Below are positions 5,921-6,974 of a DNA stretch of 6,974 nucleotides, one piece after another (positions within the stretch are counted from its first letter, which is position 1; every line of letters starts with the position of its first letter). This DNA comes from Candidatus Poribacteria bacterium (lineage in GTDB: Bacteria; Poribacteria; WGA-4E; GCA-2687025). Below the pieces are notes generated by a model. That model saw only the letters and a program-made list of their open reading frames with translations, searched no databases and was not told where the DNA came from. The DNA lies in contig JAQBWJ010000114.1 in assembly GCA_027625215.1 (NCBI GenBank), forward strand, positions 1 through 6,974, read 5' to 3'. Position numbers and translations under genes: made by a program.

Positions 5921-5937
5921 CAAGTGGGAAGTACACC

Positions 5938-6974
5938 ATGCCGAATCGACGATTACCCGTCCGCGTGTGTCACCTGACGACGACCCATTCACCGACCGAT
6001 TCGCGCATATTCTGGAAGGAGTGCGTTTCGCTCGCCAACCGTGGGTACGAAGTGCACGCTTTGTTTCCAGACACGGAGGATCGCCTTGAAAACGGTGTCG
6101 TCATTCACGGCATCGACATGCCCGACTCCGGCAGAATCGGACGCCGTCTGATCGGGGGATGGCGCGCCGCGAAACGCGCGCGCGCAATCAAGGCGGACGT
6201 CTACCACATCCATGATCCCGACCTGCTGCCCGTCGCGTGGTGGCTGAAACGACGGACAAACGCCGCCATCATCTACGACGCACACGAAAGTTTCCCCGAC
6301 ATCGTCCTGGCGCGCGAGTGGATTCCCCATTGGCTGCGCGGGACCGTATCGCGCGTCGTACGGGTGTTCGAGAACGTGTTCGCCGCGCGAACGGACGCAG
6401 TGATTACCGCAACGCCGACCATCGCACGACGATTCCAGGCATTTGCCGAGGCTGCCATTGTCTGCAACTACCCGATTCTACGGGAGTTCGCGCCGGACAA
6501 CCATGTGCCACACCGCATCGATGAGAAGAGCGTCTGTTATGTCGGCGGCATCTCGGAAGAACGCGGCATCTGCGAAATGGTCGCGGCGGCGGGAATCATC
6601 GGGATTCGTTTGAAGTTGGCGGGTTCTTTCCACTCTGAAACAACGCGTCGCAAAGTCACCGCGCTTGACGGCTGGCAGTTGGTCGACGAACTCGGCTATC
6701 TAGATCGATCCGGCGTTTACCGAACCTGCGCCGAATCGACGGCGGGACTAGTTGTGCTGCATCCGACACCGAACCACATCGCATCCCTTCCGATCAAAAT
6801 GTTCGAGTACATGGCAAGCGGAATCCCGGTCATCGCGTCGGACTTTCCACTCTGGCGCGAGATCATCGACCAATTCGAATGCGGTCTCTGCGTGAATCCG
6901 TACGACGAACGCGGCATCGCCGAGACGATTCGCTGGATGGTTGACCGACCCGACCGCGCCGCGCGGATGGGACA
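5938..6974 (+). CDS. GT4-family glycosyltransferase (3' end cut by window edge)
   Basis: The frame runs open from the ATG at 5938 to the right edge, giving 345 complete codons with no stop. GTGGGAA at 5924-5930 is a plausible ribosome binding site. The protein is a cytoplasmic GT-B fold retaining glycosyltransferase. Its N-terminal acceptor domain (about 8-190) carries HDPDLLP at 92-98 and YDAHES at 113-118. The C-terminal donor domain begins near VCYVGGISEERG (199-210) and includes LPIKMFEYMASGIPVIASD at 284-302, where Lys287 and Glu290 sit in the nucleotide-sugar binding motif typical of family GT4. There is no signal peptide. It follows the polyprenyl-phosphate transferase gene by 17 bases, so it probably adds a sugar to the lipid-linked product of that enzyme. 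The donor and acceptor sugars cannot be read from sequence. Only a short C-terminal part seems missing, judged from usual family length of about 370-400. Confidence 0.92.
   Translation, partial: MPNRRLPVRVCHLTTTHSPTDSRIFWKECVSLANRGYEVHALFPDTEDRLENGVVIHGIDMPDSGRIGRRLIGGWRAAKRARAIKADVYHIHDPDLLPVAWWLKRRTNAAIIYDAHESFPDIVLAREWIPHWLRGTVSRVVRVFENVFAARTDAVITATPTIARRFQAFAEAAIVCNYPILREFAPDNHVPHRIDEKSVCYVGGISEERGICEMVAAAGIIGIRLKLAGSFHSETTRRKVTALDGWQLVDELGYLDRSGVYRTCAESTAGLVVLHPTPNHIASLPIKMFEYMASGIPVIASDFPLWREIIDQFECGLCVNPYDERGIAETIRWMVDRPDRAARMG

Overview
This is a bacterial chromosomal window with compact genes, recognisable Shine-Dalgarno sites and moderately high G+C. It reads as two divergent transcription units separated by a 597-base intergenic region (3073-3669). 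The lineage cannot be fixed from the sequence. The YvcK, MraY/WecA-like and GT4 set, plus a large cyclase-homology/ATPase/TPR protein, would fit several environmental phyla (Chloroflexota- or Armatimonadota-like lineages are a guess only). No mobile element, CRISPR array, tRNA or rRNA was seen.

Left half (1-3072, minus strand): one frame stays open from an ATG at 3072 to the left edge, 1024 codons without a stop, so its C-terminus lies outside the window. It encodes a regulatory protein with an N-terminal class III nucleotide-cyclase homology domain, a central STAND-type P-loop ATPase and C-terminal TPR-like helical repeats. The cyclase part appears dead: both metal-binding aspartates and two specificity/transition-state positions are replaced.

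Intergenic region (3073-3669): it is rich in symmetrical sequence and appears to hold two control regions. Next to the cyclase-like gene are a 16-bp palindrome touching its ribosome binding site and two tandem 19-nt repeats. Next to yvcK there is a 17-bp inverted repeat with a 51-nt loop, whose only two non-Watson-Crick positions are G.U pairs in the plus-strand RNA. With it come an alternative pairing partner, a neighbouring hairpin, and a small hairpin that could cover the yvcK ribosome binding site. This looks like a structured 5' leader and is the most interesting non-coding part of the window.

Right half (3670-6974, plus strand): three genes lie 19 and 17 bases apart with no terminator between them, so they are probably one operon. 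They are yvcK (a CofD-superfamily regulator of carbon use and cell wall), an MraY/WecA/TagO-family membrane sugar-1-phosphate transferase that would start a polyprenyl-linked glycan, and a GT4-family glycosyltransferase that would extend it (cut by the right edge). The layout suggests a cell-envelope glycan cluster in which YvcK, reported to bind UDP-GlcNAc in Bacillus subtilis, sits upstream of an enzyme that probably uses UDP-GlcNAc.
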